A stretch of 64,000 bases of DNA from Caprella mutica (taxonomy: Eukaryota; Arthropoda; Malacostraca; Amphipoda; Caprellidae): assembly GCA_947561585.1 (NCBI GenBank), contig CANNZV010002609.1, positions 1 through 64,000 on the forward strand. The letters run 5' to 3'. Of the stretch, positions 12,531-25,018 are shown piece after piece; the first letter of the stretch is position 1, and every line of letters starts with the position of its first letter. Below the pieces are notes generated by a model that saw nothing but the letters and a program-made list of their open reading frames with translations, ran no database searches and was not told the origin of the DNA. The position numbers were made by a program, and so were the translations under genes.

Positions 12531-13039
12531 AGGCCTGAAAAGAAACAAATAATGTTTAGAAGCAATATTATATTCTAAATACATTTATAGTTATTAATTC
12601 GCATTGAAATATAACTCAAATGTGTGCACCAATCACCGTAGAGTTCTGGTAAATAATTAACAATATAATATACTATATAGATTTTAATGCACTACCTATA
12701 TTTCTTATAAGAATAATGCAAGTAAATCTATTTATTAAAGCAACACTAGAAAATAGTAAATAAATAGTCATGAGCATGAAATAATAAGGATGAATTATTA
12801 ACAAATTTCAAGGTGAACAACCCAATTACTTGACATTTAATTATTTTGTTCAAATAGCCGTACTTCCGATAATTATGTTTGAGATATTGAAATGTTAGAT
12901 AAACAAAGTAATATGCGCTCAGCTATACGACCATATGCCGGATATTACGACCTGATGAAATGGAACATTCTGCTCAAAGATTTCTTACAGAGTCAGTCGT
13001 TTAATTTGACAAGGTAAATACAGTATTTAGAATAGGCAT

Positions 13040-13130
13040 TGTTGTACTCCCCCCCCCCCTGTGTCCTTTCACCCCCAGGGGTGCGGGGGGACAATGGGCC
13101 ATTGTAATGGGGGAGTGGAGGAGAAAATGA
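13040..13130. other. C/G-run hairpin
   Basis: A C run, CTTTCACCCCCAGGGGTGCG and GGGGACAATGGGCCATTGTA form short inverted pairs. It is probably a collapsed low-complexity element end. Confidence 0.35.
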
Positions 13131-13496
13131 CAAGAGGGGAAAATGGAATAAAATAAGAAAGATTTAAAATAAATACCAATCGAAACAATCTGTTAGTTTT
13201 AGCCAAATTAAATAACTATTACATCAGTATGAAATTAATAGAGGTAGACTAAAGCATGATCTCTTTTTAGTATCTGTTTATTCCATGTACGCATAGTATT
13301 CACATGTAACACCAGGAATTAGTAATCTAACTCATCACAAGTTTAACACTGGAACTTTGTGAAACTTTATCAAATGCACACCTCGGATATGGTGTGGCAA
13401 GTTATAATTAGAAAGAGAGTGACTGCTTTCGCTAATGGGGTACTGTATGGAGCTGAAACTGCTGTGAAAAATGTATTCATTAATTTAGTGGAGGTT

Positions 13497-13890
13497 AACG
13501 TCTGCTACGGAAACAAAGGCCATATCGCTGACGTCAAAAGGAAATTAAATAAATGGGACTAGAAGAAGCAGTCAGATAGAAAAGTGGCTACATGACCAAA
13601 GTAATCAAACGGTGACAATACTCAGGGATGCCGAAAAGCTACTCCGTGAATGCAGTTACTTACCGAGGAATGTGACGAAAAGGGACACAAGCACCGATGT
13701 CTGCACTCATTGATGGAAGAGGAAAATGAAGAGGTGATAGTAAATGAAGCCCATATGAGCCTACGTAACACAAAATCTAAGACCTCGTAGTTGAAGAGCA
13801 TAACTCTAGTGTTATCCTCTAAAACTGCAAGTAGCGTTAAAACAATTATAAACATGGTAAAGATGAAAAAAGAAATATGAAAGATACAAA
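13497..13890 (+). repeat. interspersed repeat R400, uninterrupted copy
   Basis: It starts TTAACGTCTGCTACGGAAAC and passes through ATCGCTGACGTCAAAAGGAA, GATGGAAGAGGAAAATGAAG and CTCTAAAACTGCAAGTAGCG. Other copies are at 34240, 35605 and 58055. Class unknown. It provides the empty-site comparison for the insertion at 58293. Confidence 0.6.
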
Positions 13891-14402
13891 TTGAAAGGAA
13901 ACAAAAAGTTAACATAAAGTACAAATTACCACAAAAGTACAAATTTACAGATACTTACAAACTAACAGGTATATAGACACAATATTGTACACAGACCACT
14001 AATCAATTTTACCTAACTATTTTAAAGTAAGAATAAGTATTAACATTAATATTCTATATCAATGTTAGTCTCGATAAGACACAATAAGAGTTCCTTTGGA
14101 TAAACCGTCACTGCTCTTTTCGGCATATTATTAAGTGACTTCTCGTGTTAGGAACTTCAATCGCCTTCACAAGTGTATTCATCCACAAGCTCTAAAGTAC
14201 TCTACAGTGTATGTGATCAGAGTGCGGTAAGAATAGCACAGGGAGCAACTTGAAGATAATTGAGATATACAAAATCACAAGTGTATTTTGAACCAATGTT
14301 ATTATGTGTATTTATTGTAATACATTGGGGAAAATGTCAACAGTTCTGAAATTAGACGAATGAAAAGAGTCTTCAGACTTTAATGTTTCTATTAATGGTA
14401 TA

Positions 14403-15535
14403 GCAAGTAATAGTAGATAGGATAAGTAGATAGGATAAGTACCAGTAGATAGGATAGAGATAGGATAAGTACTGGTAGATAGGATAAAGAGATAGGATAA
14501 GTACTGGTAGATAGGATAAAGAGATAGGATAAGTACTGGTAGATAGGATAAAGAGATAGGATGAGTACTGGTAGATAGGATAAGTACTGGTAGATAGGAT
14601 AAAGAGATAGGATAAGTACTGGTAGATAGGATAAAGAGATAGGATAAGTACCAGTAGATAGGATAAAGAGATAGGATAAGTACTGGTAGATAGGATAAAG
14701 AGATAGGATAAGTACTGGTAGATAGGATAAAGAGATAGGATAAGTACCAGTAGATAGGATAAAGAGATAGGATAAGTACTGGTAGATAGGATAAAGAGAT
14801 AGGATAAGTACTGGTAGATAGGATAAAGAGATAGGATAAGTACTGGTAGATAGGATAAAGAGATAGGATAAGTACTGGTAGATAGGATAAAGAGATAGGA
14901 TAAGTACTGGTAGATAAGATAAAGAGATAGGATAAGTACTGGTAGATAGGATAAAGAGATAGGATAAGTACTGGTAGATAGGATAAAGAGATAGGATAAG
15001 TACTGGTAGATAGGATAAAGAGATAGGATAAGTACAGGTAGATAGGATAAAGAGATAGGATAAGTACCAGTAGATAGGATAAAGAGATAGGATGAGTACT
15101 GGTAGATAGGATAAAGAGATAGGATAAGTACCAGTAGATAGGATAAAGAGATAGGATAAGTACCAGTAGATAGGATAAAGAGATAGGATAAGTACTGGTA
15201 GATAGGATAAAGAGATAGGATAAGTACTGGTAGATAGGATAGAGATAGGATAAGTACTGGTAGATAGGATAAAGAGATAGGATAAGTACTGGTAGATAGG
15301 ATAAAGAGATAGGATAAGTACTGGTAGATAGGATAAAGAGATAGGATAAGTACTGGTAGATAGGATAAAGAGATAGGATAAGTACTGGTAGATAGGATAA
15401 AGAGATAGGATAAGTACTGGTAGATAGGATAAGGAGATAGGATAAGTACTGGTAGATAGGATAAAGAGATAGGATAAGTACTGGTAGATAGGATAAAGAG
15501 ATAGGATAAGTACCAGTAGATAGGATAAGGAGAAA
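14403..15535. repeat. 32-bp minisatellite, about 35 units
   Basis: The unit is AGTACTGGTAGATAGGATAA plus AGAGATAGGATA, with ACTGG/ACCAG variants and a few shortened units. An open frame of 419 codons crosses it on the minus strand because the unit lacks stops in that strand. The translation (YLSYLFILSTSTYPISLSYL type) is a by-product. Confidence 0.95.
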
Positions 15536-15608
15536 GAAGTATATTCTTTGGAAGTGAGCCAAAGTAGCCAAGTAATCTCAGCTAGAGTAGGCTGAGATTA
15601 CGCACAGA

Positions 15609-16407
15609 AAAATATAGGAAACGTTTCGTTACTGGACGTTTCGTTACTAGGACGTTTCGTTACTAGGACTAGAAAAATCTCGTAACAATTCGTTACCAGA
15701 TTTTTCGTTCCGAATCGCTCTAAAGATTTTTTTAATTCAAAATGAGTTATAGACAAAAAATATACCAATCCCATACATTATAAATTATAAATATGTATTG
15801 AATATTTTTCCCTCTGGAAGTTTTCGAACATAATAGAAAATAGTATATAAGAATAAGAATAAAGAGTTGAAATGTTAAATTATATAGTCTTTTTTTATAT
15901 GATGGAAAACAATTATTACTTTCGCAAAATTGCGGAAGGTTATGTTTCTTCTTTCATTAAGTTATTTTCATTCGGTAACTTGTAACATCTGGTAATTGGA
16001 ATTTTACACTAACGTTAAAATATTTTCCAAAATATGAGAAACAAAAGATTTTCCCAATGTAGGGTACTCAGGGTTCTTGGACTGAAGCACATTTTGATCA
16101 TATGAGGACAAAAAAAAAATAGGAGTATTGTTATTTAACTTCTATATCGATTGGTATCCATGCTATCTTTACTTCCAGCTTTTCTAATCAAAGAAATTAA
16201 GTAATGATTATTAATTTTAATACATCTGATTAAAATCAATGTATAACCAAACGAATAAAAAATATGTTTAAAAAGTAGACATTATTTTTAAAGTAGTATA
16301 AATTTATAATGTATGGGATTGATATAAAATTGTAGTCTGCAACCAATTTCTAATAAAAAATCGCTTCCATTTCATAAAAAAAAACTGATAACGAATCGTC
16401 CGGTCAC
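15609..16407. mobile_element. foldback-like element with GGACGTTTCGTTACTA tandem motif at its left end
   Basis: Three tandem copies of GGACGTTTCGTTACTA (from about 15618), then CTCGTAACAATTCGTTACC. The right end has one inverse copy, CTGATAACGAATCGTCC. Further in, CAATCCCATACATTATAAAT (15767) faces ATTTATAATGTATGGGATTG (about 16302). AAAATAT flanks both sides (about 15610-15616 and 16413-16419). A piece of the SINE tail in reverse (15925-15950) lies inside. Non-coding. Confidence 0.55.
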
Positions 16408-17078
16408 CCCTGAAAATATCATTGAGTCAGAGAATTAAAACTATTGAATCGTTCTAAACCACGGTACTTAGTATTCAACACCATTTCGTTTCGTCTATGC
16501 TATTTTTAATATCCATGATTTGAAAAGCATATCGTCACAACCCTAGTCATTACACACCACATCATGTGTGCAATCACACACTTCAATAGTATAGAGAGAG
16601 AATAGCAGAGCCTTGATGTTAGCAGATAGCACACTACACACCAGGGAAAGTGTTCAATGTACTCATGGTCACTGTCTCTATTGTAGTAATGTGACTCATG
16701 TGATGAAAGTAAGGGTGGACAGGGAGAAGCTAGGGCCATAGGTTAAAAAACAGTTATTGAACGTTTCCATGATTTCGTTATACATGTAAGAAAAAAATAT
16801 TTAATTCCACATTTGCCAAACAATTCCACATTTACGGACATCTAAGAAAAGAAAATTCAATTGTTAAAATTAAAATAATATTATTATATATTTTTTACCT
16901 ATATGTCCCAAAATATGAAAGCGTCCCATAACTCGTTCCTTACCCTAATGGTTATAAATTGTACAGCAGATGCGCACATTGTTTAGATAAAATGAATGAG
17001 TGACCTTCACCAATATAGAGGGAGATGCTTTCTATGTACTAACGTGATGTCATCGGGTGAATTGTGCTATTGTCTAAA

Positions 17079-17310
17079 GGGATTTTTAAGTCTTTCCACC
17101 AGAGCTTTTGCTAAGCTCCTCCTACTTTTTCCACAAGAATATAAGAAAAAACGATATAATGATTATTTATTTTAGTTGGTATCCATGATACCTGCAAGTA
17201 TCACGGATACCAACTGGAATAACTAATTATTATATCGTTTTTTCTTATATTCTTGTTGAAAAAGTAGAAGGAGCTTAGCAAAAGGTCTGGTGGAAAGACT
17301 TAAAAAACCC
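17079..17310. mobile_element. perfectly folded palindromic MITE, ~232 bp
   Basis: The whole element is one hairpin. GGGATTTTTAAGTCTTTCCA at the left mirrors TGGAAAGACTTAAAAAACCC at the right. The arms run through AAGAATATAAGAAAAAACGA to a central TTGGTATCCATGATAC / GTATCACGGATACCAA. The loop is only about six bases. The central part is shared with 42715 and 52085. Confidence 0.85.
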
Positions 17311-18185
17311 TACGTGTGCATGGCCCTTCAGAGAAGGGAATGCTTTGAAGTTAAGTTAAGGAACATATTTCGACAGAATAGTAATTAGGAATATCAATAC
17401 ATTAAACAACACTTTGCATTAAAACAGTTTGTCTTGTATTTATAGATACCTATACTATCACATGAACTAGTCTGACCCTCAGGAATTTCTGTTTGACCTA
17501 TAGTAAGGATGGTGGGGTTAATGAAGGTAGTGATCCAGCGCTCAAAAAAGGATGTATTGTTATCAACTTGAATACAGCATTTCATTACAGCTAGAGATGA
17601 CAAAAGTATGGTAGAGATGAGATCGTGGACCCAGCCCAACCCGGACTGGCCGGTCTGAAGTCCTTACTCTAAGTTCTGACTCTGACTCAAATGCCCAACT
17701 AACTGACTCTTACTACGGCGGGACTACGAGTGAACCTAGTTACATAATTCCAGGCCTTATATACTTCTAAGCATCTTAACAGAAAACCACTAATGAGCTA
17801 AGACCCCGTCCATAACTTGGTTGGCTCAAACCACATGAATCTCTAAGTTGTAAACTAATTATAGAAAATAGATCCTTTATTCTTAAAAGTATTTCTGAGC
17901 TGTACTAATACATCATTAAATGTTTTATTACTCCGTGGGAAACATACCACATTCCATTACTTTAGGACTTATTTCTGATCTAATATTTTCTAATATATTT
18001 TTAGCTAATTCAGAATGCTACACCTATCTATATTGACACCCACTTTCCGAGTACTGTGAGCGTAATTGAGTGCCCAAGTGGAATGAAAGATGTGAGACAA
18101 TGATAATAACTGCATAAGGAAATTAATTAGAGAAAATAGGGGAAAAAGTTACATCTAAGTATATATAACTAGATAACGTACATTC
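17311..18185. other. no gene seen
   Basis: The frame at 17394-17639 (minus) and a GC-richer patch at 17620-17720 (CCAACCCGGACTGGCCGGTC) were examined. Neither shows a recognised motif. Confidence 0.35.
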
Positions 18186-18392
18186 GTAGAGCGCTTACCT
18201 TCGCCGCCGCTTATATATGACCTTGACTTTCGCCTTCACTCCCAAATCTAATGAAATGTTTCCTAGATAATGACCAATCGTCCAATCAAATTCCAAGCAA
18301 TTTATTTTTTGAGTTATGCGAATAACAAGATGATAAAAAAATAAATGAATATAAATGCCGCCTAAAATATAACCTTCACAATCTGCGAAGGT
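18186..18392 (+). mobile_element. tRNA-headed SINE copy
   Basis: The head GTAGAGCGCTTACCTTCGCC is followed by one copy of the middle block (GACCTTGACTTTCGCC to TTTTGAGTTATGCGAATAAC). The tail is AAAATATAACCTTCACAATC then TGCGAAGGT. Confidence 0.75.
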
Positions 18393-18865
18393 AATTACAT
18401 TATAACTAAATAGCATATACCAACCTGTACATTAAATCCTTTTAATGTTATTCACATGTGTATATTATAGTGATAAGTTCTAACATTCCCTTCTGCACAT
18501 CTCACTAGAATTTATATAATTCCTTACTAAGAATATTCCCCTAGCATCTCAATGTGAACAAGAATATACACCATTTTATAGGAGTAATGTTGACGGTAGC
18601 AATGGTCAATAATATCCCATATCTTTGAAATGCAGTGGCACAATTCACTTAAATTACACCAAATTATAACTATCATATATAAAAGAACATTTCAACTGCA
18701 TGATATCAGGTCTCGAAAGAGAGAATGATGTAATATAAGTATATGGAGCTATGCACAGTCTTTCAGAATTATGGCACTAACTTTCTCATATATGTATATA
18801 TTAGTATTCAAAAAGTATAGTTTTATTCAAAAGTGAATAATAATGAAACGATACAGTGTTTCAAT

Positions 18866-19510
18866 TTATTCGATAGAACCTCTTTTCTTAAGAACTACAG
18901 CTTTTAGGCTAGGAATAAATGCATCGCTAACGGCATGTATCTGTTCTTGTGGAATTGCTTCCCATTCCTTTTGCAGTTTTGTTTCCAAAGACTCGAGAGA
19001 AGTGTGAGAAGTAGTCGAGAAACTTGTCTCCAAAACAGACCAGATAGAAAAAATCAAACGGATTAAAGTTTGGACTCCTTGCTGGACAGACATCTTTGCC
19101 TATGGAGGATGGAATGTTCCTTTGAATTCAGGTCTGGGTCAATTAGCAGCAATTTGATGGTGCTGAGTCCTGTCAGAGACACTTTTGATGAACCCTGAAT
19201 GTGTTCTTTAGTTTTGCAACTTCGATCCCGGAATGAGAGAAATGTACCATTCTGAGTTCAATTTGACCTCACAAGGCACGAATACGAGGAGAAATTTTTT
19301 AGTGGCTGTCACAGAAGTCCAAACTATCACAGACTGCCCATTTTGACATCTCGTCACAATCCTACCCTCACCTGAACTTGAAGAAGTTCATACTCGATCA
19401 TTCTGATGGCTCATAACTTGCTGGATGTCAAATTTCTTCTCATCTGTAAACACGAAGTTAAGGAGGGTGCCTTCAGTTATCTCATTCAGGATGCCGACTC
19501 TTGAAGATTG
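18866..19510 (-). pseudogene. mariner/Tc1-type transposase relic
   Basis: On the minus strand, from 19500 downward: DEKKFDIQQVMSHQNDRV (region of the first catalytic D), VIVWTSVTATKKFLLVFV, then SPNFNPFDF (third catalytic acidic residue). These are followed by IWSVLET, EWEAIPQEQIHAV and KAVVLKKRGSIE at the C-terminus. The second catalytic block (QQDGA) is missing and frames shift, so it is an old deletion derivative. No terminal repeats were found. Confidence 0.8.
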
Positions 19511-19564
19511 AAGATGTGACCCCAATCTTACTTATAGGTGACAGCACCAACTAACAGGCAATAG

Positions 19565-20600
19565 GCCGATTCGTTTGATGTCAGTTTCTGGAAAGCTGCT
19601 TGAATCCATCAACAAGGATAGGATTGTGGCTCACCTGGAAGAACACCAGCTCAGAGGAAAGAGTCAGCATGGCTCTCTTCGGGGGAAGTCATGCCTGACA
19701 AAGTAGCTACGTTCTTCAGGAGCATGACAAATCCAAAGCTGTTGACATTGTCTACCTTGATTTCAAGAATGCATTTGACAAGGTACCTCACTAGAGGCTG
19801 ATGGCGTCTTCACTAGTAATCCTATCACCAATTAGGGTACGAGTCCTACAATGGATCAGGTCATGGCTAAATAAAAGGCAACAAAGAGTGGTGGTCAATG
19901 GCGTAGCCTCTGTGTGGTGCTCCATAACCAGCGGGGTTTCCCAGTCCATGGTTTCAGTTCTTATTATTTACGTCAATGAACTTAACGTAGGACTCGTATC
20001 CAAGGTTGCTGACAATACAAAGATTGGCATCAACGCTGCAAGTCCAGAGGCCAACGGACACCTCCAGCGTGATCTTTTCAAAATCGGAGAGTGGTCGAGA
20101 AAGTGGCAGATGCCTTACAATGTGGACAAGTATAGATTACTTCATGCTGATCGTAGAATGATTGAAGCTGCATACACGCTACTTGAAGCCCCATATAAGA
20201 CCCACACATATGCGGAAGAATCTTGGAGTGATGATCACCAGGGATCTCAAGTACTATCGACAGTGCCTGGTAGCTGATTGCCTAGGGTACATCAAGAGGC
20301 AACTCAAATAACGAAAAAGATACTGTTCTCACCCTGTACATTGTGCAACACCATAAGATATCTTTTGGAGTTTGCGGTCCAGTTCTGGTCACCAACGTTG
20401 CGAGCGGATGCTCAGTTGGAGATCTTCATACAGGTAAAATCTGTAAAATTTGGAACAGACTGCCACCGAATGTTGTCAGCAGCCAGACTGTAGATGAGCC
20501 CTACATTTTGAGGGAGTTACATTTCCATGACAAGAGAGATAAGGTAACTCCATTCATCGTCTCTGAATACAGATCTTATAGAGAAAGCAGCTTTTGAGGA
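19565..20600 (+). pseudogene. non-LTR retrotransposon reverse transcriptase, decayed (Jockey/CR1-like)
   Basis: Plus-strand pieces in changing frames follow the reverse transcriptase order. SVSGKLLESINKDRIVAHLE, with QHGSLRGKSCLT after it, is the region before motif A. VDIVYLDFKNAFDKVPH is motif A. VLQWIRSWLNKRQQRVVVNG and TSGVSQS are motif B. VADNTKIG stands where FADDTK is expected, so a catalytic aspartate is changed. WQMPYNVDK is motif D, and EFAVQFWSP and IWNRLPPNVV are the C-terminal part. Stops and frameshifts occur throughout, and a block between motifs B and C is missing. No endonuclease domain is seen. It abuts a mariner relic at 19510. Confidence 0.85.
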
Positions 20601-20875
20601 TGGTGACTGGACCAAGACCAGGTTAACACTAACAACGATAATTGCCTTCGAATAATATTTGCGTGCCTGTCTTGGGTCCGTCCCTTTCCAGGGACTGAAA
20701 TATGAGGTCGAAACGCATATGAACCGCGTGGGAGAAGGGGGGGGGGGGAACTGAGAGATAGTTTTTAATTTCAACGTCGAGCGCACAGCTGGTTGACCAC
20801 AAGGGCATTACTTGGATAGGCAATAAGTGACATTTGAAGGTCTCTTGATGCTTGTGAATCCCTTCATTCATATTA

Positions 20876-21008
20876 GTTACTTCTCTCTTCTGTCACAGTA
20901 GTTACTTCTCTCTTCTCTCATAGTAGTTACCTCTCTCTTCTGTCACAGTAATTACCTCTCTCTTCTGTCATAGTAGTTACCTCTCTCTCTCTCACTCTCT
21001 CTCTCTAG
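20876..21008. repeat. 28-bp tandem repeat running into a CT microsatellite
   Basis: About four copies of TAGTTACTTCTCTCTTCTGT plus CACAG/CATAG, ending in a (CT)n run. Confidence 0.85.
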
Positions 21009-21704
21009 TAACCATATCACCAATTTTTGAAGCACTTCTCGCCACTAATCGCCTAATGGCACAAAAAGCAAAAGCTTCATCATCAATTTGGCGGAGACTT
21101 GCCTGATTAATGAGGGAAATTAGACCACCAAACCACGCCCTGAATATATACAGTCACTCACGCAAAAGATAGACCTACAAAGACAGTCACTGACCGAGAA
21201 GAAAGACCAATATTTACAGTCTCTAACTAACATTACCGTGAATTGGACAGGGTTGTACTAACTTTCATTTTACAATATAAGAAATTATTGAAACTTAAAT
21301 ATAACTAGACATAATAGAAACAATTCAAGTGCCTATATATACTCAATAAATGACAAACTTTATTCTATTCAAACCAATTTATAAATTAATAGATTTCAAG
21401 AATATTAGCATCAATATTTTTTATTGACTAGAGAATATTCGCAGAGCTATTCTCACCAAATGGGTTAGCTGAGGTAAGGAGGGTTAGTGGGGTGAATGAG
21501 GCAGGGAATCGTGTTACCGGATTGTAAAACACACACTTTTCAACACATAGGCTAAATAGACCTTAGGTATGTATTATACATTTTATATATTAGCATCATT
21601 GGCGGTTGAACATGAATTATAGACAAAAATATTTGTGAATAACATCGTAAGGAATAGATTGAGTATATCTATCTAATAAGATGGATGTAAAGAGGTAGGA
21701 ATAT

Positions 21705-22570
21705 ACTGTACAGGTACATTACACTGTACAGGTACATTACACTGTACAGGTATATTACACTGTACAGGTACATTACAATGTACAGGTACATTACACTGTA
21801 CAGGTATATTACACTGTACAGGTACATTACACTGTACAGGTATATTACACTGTACAGGTACATTACACTGTACAGGTATATTACACTGTACAGGTACATT
21901 ACAATGTACAGGTACATTACACTGTACAGGTACATTACACTGTACAGGTACATTACACTGTACAGGTATATTACACTGTACAGGTACATTACACTGTACA
22001 GGTATATTACAATGTACAGGTATATTACACTGTACAGGTATATTACACTGTACAGGTACATTACACTGTACAGGTACATTACACTGTACAGGTACATTAC
22101 ACTGTACAGGTATATTACACTGTACAGGTACATTACACTGTACAGGTATATTACACTGTACAGGTACATTACAATGTACAGGTACATTACACTGTACAGG
22201 TACATTACACTGTACAGGTACATTACACTGTACAGGTATATTACACTGTACAGGTACATTACACTGTACAGGTATATTACAATGTACAGGTATATTACAC
22301 TGTACAGGTACATTACACTGTACAGGTACATTACACTGTACAGGTACATTACACTGTACAGGTACATTACACTGTACAGGTACATTACACTGTACAGGTA
22401 CATTACACTGTACAGGTACATTACACTGTACAGGTACATTACACTGTACAGGTACATTACACTGTACAGGTACATTACACTGTACAGGTACATTACACTG
22501 TACAGGTACATTACACTGTACAGGTACATTACACTGTACAGGTATATTACACTGTACACTGTACAATGTA
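21705..22570. repeat. 18-bp minisatellite with 270-bp higher-order repeat
   Basis: About 48 units of TACAGGTACATTACACTG with two main variable sites (GTACATT/GTATATT and ACACTG/ACAATG). The order of variants repeats with a period of 15 units (270 bases). For example, ACAATG variants near 21901 and 22009 recur near 22171 and 22279. Because 18 is a multiple of three, long frames stay open on both strands (up to 334 codons). I do not call them genes. Confidence 0.95.
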
Positions 22571-23306
22571 GAGGTACGCTTTACCTTTGCTAAACTAGAG
22601 ATGTGGCTAGCGATATGGTTGCTTTGTTCGCCAGTTAACCCAGTGTTTGAATGCAGGTGAACCGGTTTACCAAGCAAGGAAGCGACGTGTGCAGCTATAG
22701 ACTATAGAGTATATTGCTGCTGTAATTTGATCTGATAACTATTTAGGGAATACTATAAGACCGAACCAGTTGGTTGTAAGTATTTACTATACTGTCTTAT
22801 AAGCTACAACCAACCATTGATTTTTTAGAGAACAATGCAATAATAATCAATACATGTACTATAGACTATTAAAGAACTGCAACATGCATCATTATTGTAT
22901 AAAAAGATGTAAAACTGAAACATGAATATTACTACAAAAAATGAATGTTAATCACTGTGATATGTATATTTTTCTACATATATTTAATCTAAAGCTTCAA
23001 TTATGTTTCAGTTGTACTACTTTCCCAATAACAGGTGTCTTCAAGCAGACAGGCAAGTGATTACACCTGCCAAATACACACTACACATGCACGGTGTGAA
23101 CAGCTGTCAAGAGAATTATATTAAACACTTAATAAGATAATTGCTTTCACTTTAATCTCGTGCTAGATATTTGAAATTCAATAAATACACCATATGAAAT
23201 TTAGAATGAGAATGTAAGAAAAACCTGAAACGTACATATATAGAGAATAAAATGTTAGAAAAAATAACAAATGTTACCCACTAATGTTACAAACAACTAG
23301 ATGACG

Positions 23307-23455
23307 GGCACACGTAGAGCGCATATCATCGCCGCCGTTTATAGATGAACTTGACCATCCAATAATTTGCCTTGAGTTATAAATATGCGAATAAAAAGAT
23401 GACAAATAAATAAATGCCACCTAAAACATCACCTTCCGCAATTTGCAAAGTAATA
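23307..23455 (+). mobile_element. tRNA-headed SINE, short copy
   Basis: The head CACGTAGAGCGCATATCATC is followed by GCCGCCG, a shortened middle, and the tail GATGACAAATAAATAAATGC then CCTTCCGCAATTTGCAAAG. Same family as 5674-6150 and 18186-18392. Confidence 0.65.
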
Positions 23456-24510
23456 ACAATAACGTTCTGATGTTTGGTTAAATAACAATGGTGTGTTCGT
23501 TATGATGTCACATTGGTAACAAACAATAACGTTATAATAACTACATGACAAACATAAACACGCCTTAATGTTAATAACAACATTCACTGATTATTTCCCT
23601 CTGTAAACACCACAGTAATGAGCTGAAAGAAACAGTGGTAGAAAAAGTAAGCTATATCCATCTCTGTATACAAACTAAGACTATTAAACATGACATAGAA
23701 AATGAAACTATACGAGAAAGTTATTTGTAATGTTTCCTTTAATAATTCCCTAAATAAATGTTCTTCAGTTGTATAGGTTGCCTTAAAAGCCTCTGAGCTC
23801 TGTACATTGTAACTTTGTATATAATATATATATAATATGATAGTGTGTTTCTGAATATAGTTTCATGAATAAATTTTATCATTGGAATATACACTTGAAC
23901 TTGGCTACTAGAACTAGTTACTATAACACACCACTAGGTAAATATTCTATTTCGTAATTCAATAACACATTATACAAATTTACCATGTAATATAAAAACA
24001 TTTTACCCATTTAATTTGACATAATAATGAACAATAGAAAGCAAATAATACTGTATACTTGTAGTTGTAAAATACTTTAGACCGGACTGTCATTTGAAGT
24101 TAATTATGTTTGTGGCTTTGAGATAAAACAGTGTCATGATATATTGCCCTTCTGCTCAAATGTTGTGGCCTAAAGAAGTTGTTTAGTAGTAAATAGTAAA
24201 TCTTTTTCAAACAAATTACACAGTATGAATTGGAGAATGTAATTATTCTAATTAACCACGATATCTACTCTACTCTCTAGCCCAGAAGGCTTTCTGCGGT
24301 TACCTCTGTAGAAATGATGAACTTTGTAGGTATCGTATTCCTTAGTTCCCGAATGTGTTGAACTTCTTTGACAGATATTAATGAGGAAGGTAGGAATTGA
24401 CGGGAAAAGTAAATTGAGAATTAGAGTTTATATTAGTTGAGGGTAAAATTAGAGACTGCTCACAGGTAGGTTGAGTACCAATAAAATTGGAGAAATAAGA
24501 ACAAAGGCAT
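23456..24510. other. no feature seen
   Basis: AT-rich sequence without recognisable genes or repeats. Confidence 0.4.
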
Positions 24511-25018
24511 CTAACGATTGGATATTGATGCAGTTTGGGAAGAATCTCTCTTGTATATAAGCAGTGGATTGAAATGATGACAGCCTGTTATAACTTTTGA
24601 CTCTCCCTGTAGCTGCATGTCACTCAGGCTCTGCTCACGGGACAGTCTCAAGAAGTTTACGGGCTTCAGACCCAGACCGGGGAGAGTCTTCAACCTAACC
24701 CCGAGAAGGTGGAGATAGAACCCAGAAGAAGTGACTCAATCTTGCAACTCAACGAGTCAGCAGCAGTTTCTCGACAGCTGAGATTGCATTCTTTACGACA
24801 GAGTCAGAGTCATTGTATAAGATAACTAGCAACTGAAGTAGATTGCAGAACAGCTTCCATGTTGCAGAGCAGAAATTTCACGAGCATGTAAAAGCCTGGA
24901 GTCAGTGTACTCACCTGCAGTAACTGTCTTTTCGACAAGTTTCCTGTGGCACACACTCCAGCAGAAACGCAGTACTTCCCCAATTCATATTTCGTCAGTG
25001 CTGTGTACTTCCCCTGTT
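24511..25018 (-). CDS. candidate two-exon gene of unknown function
   Basis: A region richer in GC than its surroundings. On the minus strand an ATG at about 24993 opens MNWGSTAFLLECVPQETCRK and runs to a consensus donor CTGCAG|GTGAGT at about 24934. A pyrimidine-rich tract ending CGGGGTTAG (about 24697) is a fair acceptor. The frame then continues LKTLPGLGLKPVNFLRLSRE and closes at TAG, 24511. The two exons are in compatible phase. In another frame the first exon reads YTALTKYELGKYCVSAGVCA, so the frame is not certain. On the plus strand 24612-24821 is also open after an acceptor-like CCCTGTAG. I recognise no family. Confidence 0.3.

Larger units (their letters stand above)
9564..13039. other. 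long AT-rich stretch without recognised genes
   Basis: Apart from the possible Tigger-like piece at 10600 and the repeated word at 11640-12530, I see no gene or complete element. Confidence 0.4.

Noticed and set aside
14312..15571. 419-codon open frame on the minus strand
   Set aside because: It is the translation of a 32-bp minisatellite that happens to lack stops; the repeat is not coding-like outside the array and there is no conserved domain.
21669..22677. Long open frames on both strands (up to 334 codons)
   Set aside because: They come from the 18-bp tandem repeat; equal openness on both strands shows a repeat artefact, not a gene.
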